A DNA stretch of 64,000 nt from Lachnospiraceae bacterium (GTDB lineage Bacteria; Bacillota; Clostridia; Lachnospirales; Lachnospiraceae). Location: contig JAIDHX010000007.1 of NCBI GenBank assembly GCA_029053015.1, positions 1 to 64,000 of the forward strand. The letters run 5' to 3'. The position numbers were made by a program, and so were the translations under genes. The notes under the pieces were generated by a model. The model searched no databases and was not told the origin of the DNA. It saw only the letters and a list, made by a program, of their open reading frames with translations. This document shows positions 9,209 to 18,910 of the stretch, one piece after another (positions within the stretch are counted from its first letter, which is position 1; each line of letters opens with the position of its first letter).

Positions 9209-9275
9209 TGCAAATTTGATACAAGCATATTGTATAGTAATAGATGATTGCGGAACTTGTTATGCAGTAAGTGTC

Positions 9276-9413
9276 ATTGTGTACATTGTATATTTCAACG
9301 CAGACGCGCTCTCGCTCCGAGCTTACCGTAGCGGTACGTAAGCTGCCAAAATACGGCAGCTAAGTACCGACGGCAAGCAAGGGTCTGCTTATGGAATATA
9401 CAATGTACACAAT
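9276..9413. repeat. Long palindrome family A, copy 1
   Basis: A 138-bp element. The outer arms (9276-9296 and 9393-9413) are near-perfect inverted repeats. Inside lie the constant box CAGACGCGCTCTCGCTC, an inner hairpin (GCTTACCGTAGC, TACGTAAGCTGCC, GGCAGCTAAGTA) and GGGTCTGC closing the outer stem. Copies of exactly the same length occur at 26112-26249 and, inverted, at 58184-58321. Short conserved flanks extend the element on both sides. It lies between holA and a response regulator gene. Confidence 0.9.
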
Positions 9414-9469
9414 TCGGAACTGCAAATAGGGGGCGCAATCAGTTGGACAAAACAGAAAGGAAACGCGGT

Positions 9470-10123
9470 ATGATTAAAATATTGATAGTGGAAGATGAAG
9501 AACCGATTTCCAATTTGATACGTATGAATCTGACGAAAGCGGGGTATCAGTGCCGGTGTGCTTTTGACGGGCAGGAGGCTGCGGATATGATGGCAGGGGG
9601 AAACTATGATTTGATTTTGCTGGACATCATGCTGCCCAAGATAAACGGCTATGAGTTGTTAGAGTATGCACAGAGTCTTAATATTCCGGTTATCTTTATA
9701 ACGGCGATGGGAACGGTTGAAAACAAGGTAAAGGGACTGAAAAAAGGGGCGGACGATTATATTTCCAAGCCCTTCGAAATCGTGGAGCTGCTTGCACGGG
9801 TCGAAGCCGTGCTCAGACGGTATAACAAGGCGGAGCGCATCATACAAATTCTGGATATCGAGATAGACACATCCTCCCGTGTGGTAACGCAGAACGGGGA
9901 ACAGGTTATGCTGACACTGAAGGAATTTGAATTGCTTTTGCTTTTTGTCCGCAATAAAAACATAGCCCTGTACCGTGACACTATATATGAAAATGTGTGG
10001 GAAAGCGAATACATGGGAGAAAGCAGGACTGTGGACCTGCATGTGCAGCGGCTGAAGAAGAAACTGCACTGGGAGGACAAAATTGTGGCGGTGTATAAAG
10101 TAGGTTACCGGCTGGAGGCTTAA
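9470..10123 (+). CDS. OmpR-family response regulator
   Basis: About 217 residues: a receiver domain with VEDEE, DLILLDIMLP, TAMG and KPFE, and a C-terminal winged helix with LTLKEFELLLL and VDLHVQRLKKKL. The ATG at 9470 has an AGAAAGGA site. The TTG at 9443 is in frame but less likely. It forms a pair with the kinase beginning 27 bp downstream and heads a four-gene run ending in a chemoreceptor. Confidence 0.93.
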   Translation: MIKILIVEDEEPISNLIRMNLTKAGYQCRCAFDGQEAADMMAGGNYDLILLDIMLPKINGYELLEYAQSLNIPVIFITAMGTVENKVKGLKKGADDYISKPFEIVELLARVEAVLRRYNKAERIIQILDIEIDTSSRVVTQNGEQVMLTLKEFELLLLFVRNKNIALYRDTIYENVWESEYMGESRTVDLHVQRLKKKLHWEDKIVAVYKVGYRLEA

Positions 10124-10150
10124 AAAGAGCGGCCGAACACAGGGGGTACT

Positions 10151-11569
10151 ATGAAATTTTTCTGGAAGATATTTTTTGCCTTTACGGCGTTGGTAACGCT
10201 GGTATTCAGCGTGTTTGGCATATGGATGATTACACAGACCTTCCACAATTCGCTGGAAAAGGAAATTGAGGAGGGAAATCGGGAAAACAGAATGTTCCAG
10301 CTTGCCTTTGAGACCAATATGAATTCATTGTCCGAACATTATAAGACAGAAAAGGTAATAAGGGATTTGGCGGAGTCCATCATAACAAATCTGGACGATC
10401 AGGAGTATTCTTACAGGCTTTACAGGAATTTGTGGGGACTTATTTATGAAAACACGGAAAACCAGCTGGAGCATCAGCTCATTGATGAGCTTGTAGAGAA
10501 CGACTGTGTTTATCAGGTTCTGGAGGCGGGCAACAGAAAGTATCTGATTTTTGTCTGTAAAAGCGTGATGAGCGGCAGGACTTACTACCTTGAGAGTGCA
10601 AAGGATATCACGGAGTTGTACGAGGAGCGCGACAGGTTTTACAACCAGTACAGGGTCGTCATGCTGGCGTTGATTGGTGTAAGCAGTCTTGTGATTTTTG
10701 TGCTGTCCCATCTGCTCACCCGTTCCGTGGTGGAGCTGTCTGACACTACAAGGCGGTTTGCGGAAGGTGATTATGAGGCGCGTGCCGACATATACGGGGA
10801 AGATGAAATAGGAACGCTTGCCCGGGATTTTAACCTGATGGCGGACAATCTGAACCAGAAAATGGAGGAGCTTACGGATGCGGCAAGGCAGCAGGAGGAT
10901 TTCACTGCTTCCTTCGCGCATGAACTGAAGACGCCGCTTACCTCCATTATCGGCTATGCGGATATGCTGCGCACTATGGAGCTGACGGAAGAGGAGACTG
11001 TGGAGGCATCAAACTATATCTATTCACAGGGAAAGAGACTGGAAAGCCTCTCGTTTAAACTGCTGGAATTGATTGTAACCAAATATCAGGATTATCAGTT
11101 TAAACCGATTTCCGTCACAGCGCTGCTTCATGAGGTCAGAGAGCTGACTGCCAAAAGCCTTGAAAAGAAAAACATTACCTGCTCTTTACAATTAGAGGAG
11201 GGTAGCATATATGGGGAAAAGGATCTTCTGATATCTTTGTTTACCAATCTGGTCGATAATGCCAGAAAAGCGCTGCAGGAGGGCGGCAGCATATGGATAA
11301 GCGGGCAGAAGACGGAGAAGGGCTATGAAGTGACGGTACGCGATAATGGCTGCGGCATGCCGCGGGAAGAAATCGATAAAGTCACGGAAGCTTTTTATAT
11401 GGTGGATAAGTCGCGCTCCCGCAAGGAGGGAGGCGCGGGCTTAGGCATGACGCTCTGCAGCCGCATCATCGAAGTACACGGCGCGGAGTGGAGTATCAAC
11501 AGCAGTGAGGGGCAGGGTACGGAAATCTGCGTATGTTTCCCCGGAAGGGAGATGCCGGATGAAGACTAA
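10151..11569 (+). CDS. Membrane sensor histidine kinase with HAMP domain
   Basis: 472 residues. Two membrane segments (about 8-28 and 173-195) flank an extracytoplasmic region of about 145 residues. HAMP (about 195-250), HisKA with SFAHELKTPLTSI and HATPase_c with NLVDNARKAL, DNGCGMP and GGAGLGMTL follow. The architecture and the distance to the regulator mark it as cognate to the upstream gene. Its 3' end overlaps the next start by a few bases, indicating translational coupling. Confidence 0.93.
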   Translation: MKFFWKIFFAFTALVTLVFSVFGIWMITQTFHNSLEKEIEEGNRENRMFQLAFETNMNSLSEHYKTEKVIRDLAESIITNLDDQEYSYRLYRNLWGLIYENTENQLEHQLIDELVENDCVYQVLEAGNRKYLIFVCKSVMSGRTYYLESAKDITELYEERDRFYNQYRVVMLALIGVSSLVIFVLSHLLTRSVVELSDTTRRFAEGDYEARADIYGEDEIGTLARDFNLMADNLNQKMEELTDAARQQEDFTASFAHELKTPLTSIIGYADMLRTMELTEEETVEASNYIYSQGKRLESLSFKLLELIVTKYQDYQFKPISVTALLHEVRELTAKSLEKKNITCSLQLEEGSIYGEKDLLISLFTNLVDNARKALQEGGSIWISGQKTEKGYEVTVRDNGCGMPREEIDKVTEAFYMVDKSRSRKEGGAGLGMTLCSRIIEVHGAEWSINSSEGQGTEICVCFPGREMPDED

Positions 11570-12452
11570 AAAGAAAAACGGCAGCATGCTGGATTATGCC
11601 ATCGGCGTGCTGATGATTACCATTCTGCTGCTGGCAACCTTTCTTCTGCCGCAGCTATACAGTGTGATTGTGGACAGCAAAGATTTGAACCGGATACATG
11701 TGGTGGAACGGGAGAGCTTTTATTTTGCGAATCCTGTGGAAATGACCGTGGGAGAAAAGGTGCAGAAAATGATGGAAGCGCTCAGCGGACGGGGAACACT
11801 TCAAAGAACTTTGTATCTGAGCGGAAGTGAAATTTCGGGGGAATTGCTGCAAAGAGTGAGGGAAGCACTGGGGTTTGCGGCGAAGTACAAGCTGATACCC
11901 GATATCTCTGCCTATGATCTTGAGCATAATGTTGTCACCGCAGAATATTACGCTATCAGTAACGGCGCAACGGAAAATGTGGAAAATGCTTTCTGGAATC
12001 TTCGCTTTACGGATTCCGAGAACTTTGATTTAACCATTCGGATCGACGCGAAAGAGTATGTTATCTATCAGATGGAGCTGTACTGCGCGGAGGCTTTGGA
12101 GTACAATACCCAGCTTATGTCGGACGATAAGGAAGTGGTTGAATTTTTAAACGGGCAGTTTATGGACGGCTGTAATGAATATTTTGAAGTGGAAGGCTAT
12201 GAGGCAATGACCGATGTTACTTATGGGGAAATGGTTCTTATGCTGGGTTATGAGAGAGGAGAATATGCCGTCTACAGAGGGCCATGCACAAGCAGCCTGC
12301 TGGGGAGTGAGGGAATACGCTGGGGCTTTGTGCCCATGACTGTTGCGCTTGAGCGGGGCAATGCCATACGGGAGTGGGGCTATCGGGGAATAGAAACGTA
12401 TTTCCTCGATATGTATGGAATAGAAGTATACGAAGAAAGTCAGGCAGAATAA
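11559..12452 (+). CDS. Membrane-anchored protein of unknown function coupled to the kinase
   Basis: About 297 residues with one N-terminal membrane segment (about 13-35, GVLMITILLLATFLLPQLYS) and a long extracytoplasmic part without a family I recognise. The ATG at 11559 overlaps the end of the kinase gene, so translation is coupled. The topology and position resemble accessory proteins that adjust sensor kinases, but that role is inference. An earlier in-frame start at 11505 would lie deep in the kinase gene and was rejected. Confidence 0.8.
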   Translation: MKTKKKNGSMLDYAIGVLMITILLLATFLLPQLYSVIVDSKDLNRIHVVERESFYFANPVEMTVGEKVQKMMEALSGRGTLQRTLYLSGSEISGELLQRVREALGFAAKYKLIPDISAYDLEHNVVTAEYYAISNGATENVENAFWNLRFTDSENFDLTIRIDAKEYVIYQMELYCAEALEYNTQLMSDDKEVVEFLNGQFMDGCNEYFEVEGYEAMTDVTYGEMVLMLGYERGEYAVYRGPCTSSLLGSEGIRWGFVPMTVALERGNAIREWGYRGIETYFLDMYGIEVYEESQAE

Positions 12453-12554
12453 ATGCAATTCGCCGGTTATTGCAGATTGCTTTTTGGGTGGGTTCCATGT
12501 TATGATAAAAACAGGAGTACCGCTAGTCACAGGTATTCGAAGGGAAGGTACTAT

Positions 12555-14852
12555 ATGGGAGATGAAAATATAAGGAACACAGGGGACGAGAGCATAGTGG
12601 TCAATGAAACAGGGGGATCGGCGGAAAAAAAGCCGGAGGAGAAAAAGCCGAAGGCTGTAAAGGAAAAGAAGCCTAAAAAGGAAAAACAGCCGAAGCCAAA
12701 GAAAGTAAAAGAGCCTAAATCGAAAAAGGAAACGGCGCCAAAAGGCGAAACGGCAGTGACCGAAAGAGTCAAAGCAAAAAAGGTCAAAACAGGAAAGGGC
12801 TTTCGATTAAGTTTAAAGGCACAGCTTATCATTGGATTTACCCTGCCGGTTTTATTGGTGGTGTGCATTGGTATCTATGCATACAATAAGGCTGAAAAGG
12901 GTATGGTCAATAATTACCGTGCGACGGCGCTGCAGGCGCTGCAGATGACCACGGACTATATGAATTACGGTTTTGAGACCGTAAGTTCCAGTGCGCTTGA
13001 ACTTTATAATGACGGTGATGTAATAAATTATACGCGCAATATCTTTAAGGATAATCAGGAACAGGTCAGGCTGTTAGAGTCAGACCTTGGGAGTAATATC
13101 GTTACCAAAAAGATTGCCAACAGGTTTATTGAGAATATACATATTATTCCGCAGTCCGGTATCGGCAGCCTGACGTCCCAGAGTCAGGAGAGCTTAAAGC
13201 TGAAGGATGGTTTTTTCTCTGATTTGCTTGCACAGCAGGAAAGTGTGGTCAAGGCAAGAAATATAAAGGACAGATGGATTTACGGACATGACTTGATTGA
13301 CGAGGTATTCAATCTGAATCCTGACAAATATGTCATTTCGTTGTATATGCCGATGCAGGCAGGCAATGCGTGTATCGTAATTGACTTGAGCAGTCAAAAT
13401 ATTATGGAAATCATGCAGGAGACCGGTCTCGGCGAGGGAAGTATTGTAGGCTTTATTACAGCGGACGGGCATGAGATTTTGACCGGTCTTACCGAAGAAG
13501 GAGGCGGCGAAGTTTCACAAGAGGGCTTCAGCTTTATCGGGCAGGAGTATTTTGACGAGGCGCTTGCGTCCGAAGGAGAATATAGCAAAGATGTAAGGCT
13601 GAACGGAGAGGAGTACTGCTTTATGGCTTCCCGCTGTGAGGCAAACAATGCAATGCTTTGCGCACTGATTCCGAAAGATGTGATGATGAAGGAGGCAAAC
13701 GAACTGAAACGGGCTGTGCTGTGGTTTGTTCTGTTTGCGAGCATCTTTGTGGGAGTGCTGGGTGTATTCATTGTGGTTGGCATAAGCAAAAATATGGGAA
13801 GTATTATCCGTAGGTTGTCAAGAGTGGCAAACGGCGATTTGACGGTGGATATGACGATTAAAAATAAGTCAGAGTTCGGTGCCCTGGCAAGTCACATTAT
13901 GGGCGTGGTATCCAATACCAAGAATCTGGTGGCAAAGGCAGTAACGATTTCGAAAGACGTATCCGAGTCTGCCGTTGATGTGTCGCAGGCAACGGAGGTG
14001 CTCAGTGCAGGTACGCAGAACATCCATGGCGCCATGGAAGAAATTGATAAGGGCGTCAACCGTCAGGTGGAGGATGCCGGGCAATGCTTAAATAAGATGG
14101 ATGAACTGTCCAAAATAATTCTCACCACAGAGCAGAGCGTGCTTGAGATGGGGCATCTGGCTGATGGTACCAAATCCATGATTGATGCGGGAAGCAGCAG
14201 TATGGAGATTCTCACCAGGCAGGCGGACGAAACGGTCAGAATGACGGAACAGGTAGATGCAAAGATTGAAGAGCTTTCCGCAAAATCACAGGAGATATCA
14301 ACATTTGTTGACACCATAAATGAAATATCAGAGCAGACGACGCTGCTTTCCCTGAATGCCTCCATTGAGGCGGCAAGAGCAGGCGAAGCCGGCAGGGGCT
14401 TTGCAGTGGTAGCGGAAGAAATTAAGAAGCTTGCAGACCATTCCATGCAGGCGGCAGAGGAAATCAGAAAGGTTGTCAATATTATCAGTGACATGACTGT
14501 GGAGACAAGGGAATCCTCCGCCAATGCAAAAGCAGTGGTAGAGAAACAGGGAGAAATTGTGGAGCAGACAAGACAGAATTTCTCCAATATGAATGACAGT
14601 ATAGGTAAGCTGCTTGACAATGTACAGGCGATACAGGGCAACATGCAACAGATGAGCAACGGCAGGGCTGAAACGCTCGCAGCCATTGAGAGTATATCCA
14701 GTGTTGTAGAGCAGACCGCCGCGTCGGCAACGCTTGTCAATGAAACCGTATCCGAGCAGATGAAGCAGGCGGATGCACTCAGTGAAGTAACGAATGGTTT
14801 GAGCAGCAAGACGGAGGAACTGCTGGAGGCAATCAGCAAGTTTAAAGTGTAA
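12555..14852 (+). CDS. Methyl-accepting chemotaxis protein
   Basis: About 765 residues. An unusual lysine- and proline-rich cytosolic N-terminus (about 15-85) precedes the first membrane segment (about 93-113). An extracytoplasmic sensor domain (about 115-390), a second membrane segment (about 393-415) and a HAMP domain follow. The long signalling helix bundle has the invariant hairpin tip around [20 protein letters not shown] and [16 protein letters not shown]. It would pass ligand signals to CheA/CheW. No other chemotaxis gene is in the window. The ATG at 12555 follows AGGGAAGG; the upstream frame from 12453 is not needed. Co-occurrence with a two-component system may mean shared regulation. 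Confidence 0.93.
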   Translation: MGDENIRNTGDESIVVNETGGSAEKKPEEKKPKAVKEKKPKKEKQPKPKKVKEPKSKKETAPKGETAVTERVKAKKVKTGKGFRLSLKAQLIIGFTLPVLLVVCIGIYAYNKAEKGMVNNYRATALQALQMTTDYMNYGFETVSSSALELYNDGDVINYTRNIFKDNQEQVRLLESDLGSNIVTKKIANRFIENIHIIPQSGIGSLTSQSQESLKLKDGFFSDLLAQQESVVKARNIKDRWIYGHDLIDEVFNLNPDKYVISLYMPMQAGNACIVIDLSSQNIMEIMQETGLGEGSIVGFITADGHEILTGLTEEGGGEVSQEGFSFIGQEYFDEALASEGEYSKDVRLNGEEYCFMASRCEANNAMLCALIPKDVMMKEANELKRAVLWFVLFASIFVGVLGVFIVVGISKNMGSIIRRLSRVANGDLTVDMTIKNKSEFGALASHIMGVVSNTKNLVAKAVTISKDVSESAVDVSQATEVLSAGTQNIHGAMEEIDKGVNRQVEDAGQCLNKMDELSKIILTTEQSVLEMGHLADGTKSMIDAGSSSMEILTRQADETVRMTEQVDAKIEELSAKSQEISTFVDTINEISEQTTLLSLNASIEAARAGEAGRGFAVVAEEIKKLADHSMQAAEEIRKVVNIISDMTVETRESSANAKAVVEKQGEIVEQTRQNFSNMNDSIGKLLDNVQAIQGNMQQMSNGRAETLAAIESISSVVEQTAASATLVNETVSEQMKQADALSEVTNGLSSKTEELLEAISKFKV

Positions 14853-14872
14853 GAAAAAATTGAGAATAGAAG

Positions 14873-14911
14873 CAGGAACTAAATCACGGCAGTGGTTTAG
14901 TTCCTGTTTTT
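14873..14911 (+). terminator. Rho-independent terminator after the chemoreceptor gene
   Basis: CAGGAACTAAA (14873-14883) pairs with TTTAGTTCCTG (14896-14906), followed by a short T-run. It sits between convergent genes. Confidence 0.85.
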
Positions 14912-14916
14912 GCGTT

Positions 14917-15351
14917 CTATCTGGAATAATAGTTATGCATGATTTCCGAGATAATATCTTCCGGTCCGGTCAGAATAATTCGCGTATTTCTGCCATTTCT
15001 TTGTAAAGAGAATTGTGTGATGTTCTTTGGACTGCAATTCATCTGCTCACAGAAAAAGTCGGATATCTCAGCGGATTCCTCATCATCTACATAAAAATCC
15101 AGGATTGTGCAGATATAGTTTTCCTTCTTTTTGTCATCTGCGAGAAAATCAAGTGCCTGCGCGTTCATTTTGCTTTTTATACCGGAAATCACATTCGGGT
15201 TTGAAATGAAATTGGTGAAATCGTCCACAGAAAATTTCCATACGCCTTCTATTTTTTCGCCCTCCAGTATGCCGGCGCTGATATAATTCCGCAGCGTCCT
15301 TGTCGTAAAGCCCGTCATCATAGCCACTTCGTTAATTGTAAATAATCGCAT
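14917..15351 (-). CDS. MerR-like helix-turn-helix regulator
   Basis: About 144 residues. The N-terminal winged helix (about 1-55) reads LFTINEVAMMTGFTTRTLRN and YISAGILEG, typical of MerR/excisionase-type DNA binding. The C-terminal part (about 75-144) is a small domain of unknown function with several acidic residues. The ATG at 15351 follows an AAGGAG site 9 bases away. Target and effector are unknown. It converges on the chemoreceptor gene and ends next to the shared terminator. Confidence 0.8.
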   Translation of the reverse strand: MRLFTINEVAMMTGFTTRTLRNYISAGILEGEKIEGVWKFSVDDFTNFISNPNVISGIKSKMNAQALDFLADDKKKENYICTILDFYVDDEESAEISDFFCEQMNCSPKNITQFSLQRNGRNTRIILTGPEDIISEIMHNYYSR

Positions 15352-15476
15352 AATCAAAATCTCCTTAGTAAGTATTTATCCTGCGCGCCTGATATAAGTT
15401 TATTATAGAAAGGTTTGCTTTTTTATTCAATTTGAAATAGGACGGGTTTTTCCTAGAGATTGTGGAGGAATAGGAA

Positions 15477-15629
15477 ATGAAAGCAGGGATTGTATGTGTG
15501 CTTGCTGCGATCGTAGGAATGTTGATTTATTGCATGGTTATAGATTATGGTGTGGTAAAGCAAAGGGAACAGTCTGTTAGGCCGGTGCACTATACTGGTT
15601 TCTTAGTACAAGTGATAAGGTTGCTCTGA
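15477..15629 (+). CDS. Small membrane protein, 50 residues
   Basis: A short frame starts at ATG 15477 after a GGAGGA site and encodes about 50 residues. The N-terminal stretch (about 3-22, AGIVCVLAAIVGMLIYCMV) is a clear membrane segment, followed by a polar tail. No family is recognised. A proper ribosome binding site and a hydrophobic helix support it as real, but the short length leaves doubt. Confidence 0.45.
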   Translation: MKAGIVCVLAAIVGMLIYCMVIDYGVVKQREQSVRPVHYTGFLVQVIRLL

Positions 15630-15675
15630 CGGTTGGTATATTTCTTACAAAAACCTTACATATCCAGCGCAATCA

Positions 15676-15704
15676 TTGTGAGTGTTAATACATCGTGCTA
15701 TAAT
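15676..15704 (+). promoter_or_regulatory. Probable promoter of the solute-binding lipoprotein gene
   Basis: TTGTGA (15676-15681) and a perfect TATAAT (15699-15704), 17-bp spacer, 40 bp before the lipoprotein start. Confidence 0.65.
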
Positions 15705-15744
15705 ACTAAAAAATGTAAATAAAAATGCGCAAGGAGGACTGACT

Positions 15745-17730
15745 GTGAAGAAAAGAAAATGGTTCTGCCTGTTTTTGACCGTTGTTATGTTGTTTGGCGG
15801 CTGTGGCAGCAAAGACAGTGAAAATAATGGAAAAAATAAGGAGAGCGGCGGACAGGCCGGAAACAGTGTGGAAAACCTGACTGAGGAAGGGCTTTACGAT
15901 TTTGCAATAACAGAAGAAACAATAGCCCTGCCCATACAGTCAGGAGAAGCCTTATGTGGGGCGCAGTATTTTGAAGGGGAACGGATATGGCTCTTGAGGA
16001 ACTGGGACAGTCAGATATTCTGTTACCATGAGGGAAGCGGGGAGCGGGAACTGCTTCTGGAACATATACCGGCCGCCTGTCTGGGGGCCGCACTGTACAG
16101 GGCGGGGGAAAACTTTTATGCTTACAATCTTGATAAGCTGACGGTGCTGGATACGGAAGGGGAAGAAGTATGCACGCTGTATGCGGAGGGAAGAATCATG
16201 AGCCTCTGCGAGTCGCGGGAGGGCAGCATTGTCCTTGCCATCGAAAATAGTGGGAGCGGTGCAGTATTGAAAACGCTGGATGCGGCAAGTGGTACACTGT
16301 CCGGCAGCTATACACTTTCCGACTGCGTCGGCATAGGGACGGGTACAGAGCGGGGACTTCTTGTGGTAGACCGGACCGGTGTTTATGACCTTGACATGGA
16401 AAGCGGGGAGAAAAGCTGGCATATGAAGTGGAACGGTACCGCCTACAGTCCAAGTGGGAACCGGTTTTGGTATGCGGCTGAACTGAAGGAGGACGGCAGT
16501 CTGGAGCAGATTGAGAGCAGCGGGGATATCTTTTATGTGGTCGACCTGCAGAAAATATATCCTGAAGAAATGGGGAAGGTTCCCCTGATACTAAGAGTAC
16601 TGTATGCAGGAAGCGGGCTGAAACAGCTTGTGGCACAATTCAATAAAGAAAATGAGGAGTACCATATATTTTTACAGGACAGCGGGGAGGAATATGGTTG
16701 GGATTTTAAGGCGCGCAATGACATGGAGATTGCCACAGGAAACGGACCTGATTTAATTGTGGATGATGCAGTGTCAGACATGCAGGCGCTTGCAGTAAAA
16801 GGGGCCCTGGAAAATCTGGAGCCATATCTGGAACAGAGCGGAATCAGCAGGGAGGATTATCATCCGGAGACCTTTCAGAGCAGGGGGATGGATGAGGGCA
16901 TATACAGCGTCGGATATGAAATGTATGTCCAGAGCCTGTACATCAGGGAGGAACTGCTGGACAGCGGCGGGCAGACCGGCATTGAAGTCCTGTTAAGCAA
17001 TATGGAAAGCTATGATGGGCAGGTGGTTTTTAATAAAATGCTGAATTATACCCCTGTTCATCTGCTGGATTATTTTTTCGGGATGTCAGACAATTTTTAC
17101 GGCATGGTGGACTGGGAAGGAAAGACTTGTGATTTCAGCGGGGAGCTTTGGGAACAGATACTGAGGGTTTCAAAACAGTACGGTCTGACGGACAGGAACA
17201 GGGAATGGGAAGAAGTTGCCGGCTGGGGAGGAATACAAGGTTTCTCTTTTATGGTGCAAAGTGAACTGGAGGCCGGACAGTATGGAAGGGAGCTGGCAGG
17301 CTACCCTTCGGAAAGCGGCATGGTACACAAGTTGTTGATGAGTTCTATTGCCATAAACGCTGCTTCTGCGAATAAGGAAGGCGCATGGCAGTTTATCCGG
17401 TTTTTGATGGAGGAGGAAAACCAGAAGCTGACGTGGCAGGATTGGATGATGCCGGTGCATGAGGGGTCGCTGTTAGAGAGTGTGCAGGAAGATTTACTGC
17501 TGGATTACTTTGTTCCGGGAAGCTATGGCAAAGTAGAGCTTCCGGAAGGGATAGAGGAAAAGTTCTGGGAATGCCTTGCCAATGCAAAGCCGGCGTCCTA
17601 TAGGACAGAGCAGGTTCTTGCCATTATTAAAGAGGAAGCGGAGCTTTACTTTACGGGGGATAAAAGCATAGAAGAAATCAGCGCCATAATAGAAAACAGG
17701 GTGAAGCTTTACCTTGCGGAGATGGAATAG
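15745..17730 (+). CDS. Lipoprotein: propeller-like N-terminus plus solute-binding-like C-terminus
   Basis: About 661 residues. The GTG at 15745 has a perfect AAGGAGG. The signal peptide ends in the lipobox LFGGC. Residues about 45-285 show repeated short beta-strand blocks (for example VLDTEGEEVCTLYAEG and VYDLDMESGEKSWHM) as in beta-propellers. Residues about 290-650 resemble family-1 extracellular solute-binding proteins (IATGNGPDLIVDD, KGALENLEPYLEQSGI, GAWQFIRFLM). No ABC permease lies next to it, so it is an orphan binding protein or a surface sensor. Sugar binding is a family-level guess. It is flanked by its own promoter and terminator. Confidence 0.85.
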   Translation: MKKRKWFCLFLTVVMLFGGCGSKDSENNGKNKESGGQAGNSVENLTEEGLYDFAITEETIALPIQSGEALCGAQYFEGERIWLLRNWDSQIFCYHEGSGERELLLEHIPAACLGAALYRAGENFYAYNLDKLTVLDTEGEEVCTLYAEGRIMSLCESREGSIVLAIENSGSGAVLKTLDAASGTLSGSYTLSDCVGIGTGTERGLLVVDRTGVYDLDMESGEKSWHMKWNGTAYSPSGNRFWYAAELKEDGSLEQIESSGDIFYVVDLQKIYPEEMGKVPLILRVLYAGSGLKQLVAQFNKENEEYHIFLQDSGEEYGWDFKARNDMEIATGNGPDLIVDDAVSDMQALAVKGALENLEPYLEQSGISREDYHPETFQSRGMDEGIYSVGYEMYVQSLYIREELLDSGGQTGIEVLLSNMESYDGQVVFNKMLNYTPVHLLDYFFGMSDNFYGMVDWEGKTCDFSGELWEQILRVSKQYGLTDRNREWEEVAGWGGIQGFSFMVQSELEAGQYGRELAGYPSESGMVHKLLMSSIAINAASANKEGAWQFIRFLMEEENQKLTWQDWMMPVHEGSLLESVQEDLLLDYFVPGSYGKVELPEGIEEKFWECLANAKPASYRTEQVLAIIKEEAELYFTGDKSIEEISAIIENRVKLYLAEME

Positions 17731-17783
17731 AAGTGAGTTAAGAGACGACTGATAAATTTTATGATAAGTTATAAAAGGAAGAG

Positions 17784-17828
17784 TAGTGCTGTTACTGATT
17801 TTGCAGTGACAGCACTATTTTAAGTTTT
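17784..17828 (+). terminator. Rho-independent terminator after the lipoprotein gene
   Basis: TAGTGCTGTTACTG (17784-17797) pairs with CAGTGACAGCACTA (17804-17817) with one wobble position. A T-rich tail follows. Confidence 0.85.
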
Positions 17829-18136
17829 TCATTCAAACTGAAAGATTTGTAAAACTAAATGCATGATTGTAAGAGTAAAAGCAAAGGTTTTCTGGCGTTT
17901 CATTTTACAATTAATGGGGGAAACACTGGTTAAAAGGGCGGATTATTGTACTTTGAATAGCTTATAATAAAAAAGGATTGACAGAGCAGAACAAATGTTT
18001 TATTCTTACTTTAAATAGAACACTTGTTTGCAAAATGGGGGTTGCGTAAGAGGAAGAATATGGAAATGGAAGTTAAAAGCATTGGATGCTGCAGGTAGGG
18101 CTGGCGGACATGTGAAGTGTCCCGTTGCTATGTTCA

Positions 18137-18270
18137 GCCGGCAGTGGGGCGTATGCCTGCTCAGACCGTTTAAAAACGTCAGTACTTGGCGAGGTTCTTT
18201 CGAGCCTAGTACTGCTACGTTTTTATTCGAGCGGGAGCGCGTCTGAACAGGCATACGCTCCGCTGTCGGC
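18137..18270. repeat. Long palindrome family B, copy 1
   Basis: A 134-bp element with 30-base outer arms (18137-18166 and 18241-18270). The arms match except for four transition mismatches, three of which would be G-U pairs in a plus-strand RNA. The inner hairpin is AAAACGTCAGTACT against AGTACTGCTACGTTTT. The constant box GAGCGGGAGCGCGTCTG lies on the 3' side, so this copy is inverted relative to the copy at 31243-31376, which has the same length. Confidence 0.9.
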
Positions 18271-18331
18271 GTGACTTGCAAGATACATTCCGGCACAAAA
18301 GAATTTTCTTTCGTCACCCGTCACGAAATGC

Positions 18332-18360
18332 ATGACAAGTATGGAATTTGGGATTATAAT
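18332..18360 (+). promoter_or_regulatory. Probable promoter of the DUF1653 gene
   Basis: ATGACA (18332-18337) and perfect TATAAT (18355-18360), 17-bp spacer, 37 bp before the start codon. Confidence 0.6.
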
Positions 18361-18396
18361 AGAGGGAGCCGCAGAAGCGGACGAAAGGAGAATCCT

Positions 18397-18870
18397 ATGT
18401 CCAAGATTCCAAAACCTCATGAAATTTACAAGCACTTTAAAGGCAGTCTCTATCAGATTCTGGCAGTTGCAGAGCATACGGAAACCGGAGAATCGCTGGT
18501 GGTGTATCAGGCAATGTACGGCGAATCCAAAATATATGCCCGCCCGCTGGAAAATTTTTTAGAGAAGCTGGACAGAGAGAAATATCCTTCTGCGGAACAG
18601 ACCTTTCGATTTGAACTGCAGGAAAAAGCAGAAGGAGAACAGGAACTTAATATTGACCCCATGGTTCTTGCATTTTTGGATGCGGGCAGTTATGAGGAGC
18701 GCCTGCAGATACTCGGAAATCTGCACAATCGGATTACGGACGACATGATTACCACGATGGCGGTGGCATGTGACATAGAAGTGCCGGATGGTGATTTGGA
18801 AGAGCGTTATCTGGGATTGAAGAGCTGTCTGCTTACGCTGGAACGATTTGAGTGTAACAGGCTGCGTTGA
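18397..18870 (+). CDS. DUF1653-containing protein
   Basis: About 157 residues. The N-terminal 65 residues form the DUF1653 module (IYKHFKGSLYQILAVAEHTE, then VVYQAMYGESKIYARPLENF). This is a small SH3-like fold of unknown function seen alone or fused in many Firmicutes. The C-terminal 80 residues are helical with no assigned family. The ATG at 18397 has AAAGGAG in front; the longer frame from 18271 runs into the intergenic palindrome flank. It lies 40 bp upstream of a 5'-nucleotidase gene, probably in one transcript with the DNA-repair fusion downstream. Confidence 0.85.
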   Translation: MSKIPKPHEIYKHFKGSLYQILAVAEHTETGESLVVYQAMYGESKIYARPLENFLEKLDREKYPSAEQTFRFELQEKAEGEQELNIDPMVLAFLDAGSYEERLQILGNLHNRITDDMITTMAVACDIEVPDGDLEERYLGLKSCLLTLERFECNRLR

Positions 18871-18910
18871 TGCCGTGCTGCCATGGGGACAACAAAATAA
18901 GGAGGTTTCC

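Larger units (their letters stand above)
17829..18396. other. Intergenic region with palindrome B and a promoter
   Basis: A stretch of about 570 bp without a credible gene. It holds the family B palindrome copy at 18137-18270 and, at its right end, a promoter for the DUF1653 gene. The left 300 bp is AT-rich with no recognised signal. A 72-codon frame through the palindrome is not considered a gene. Confidence 0.6.

Noticed and set aside
18028..18246. 72-codon plus-strand frame through palindrome B copy 1
   Set aside because: It has no ribosome binding site and is made mostly of the palindrome; the other copy of the repeat does not keep this frame.
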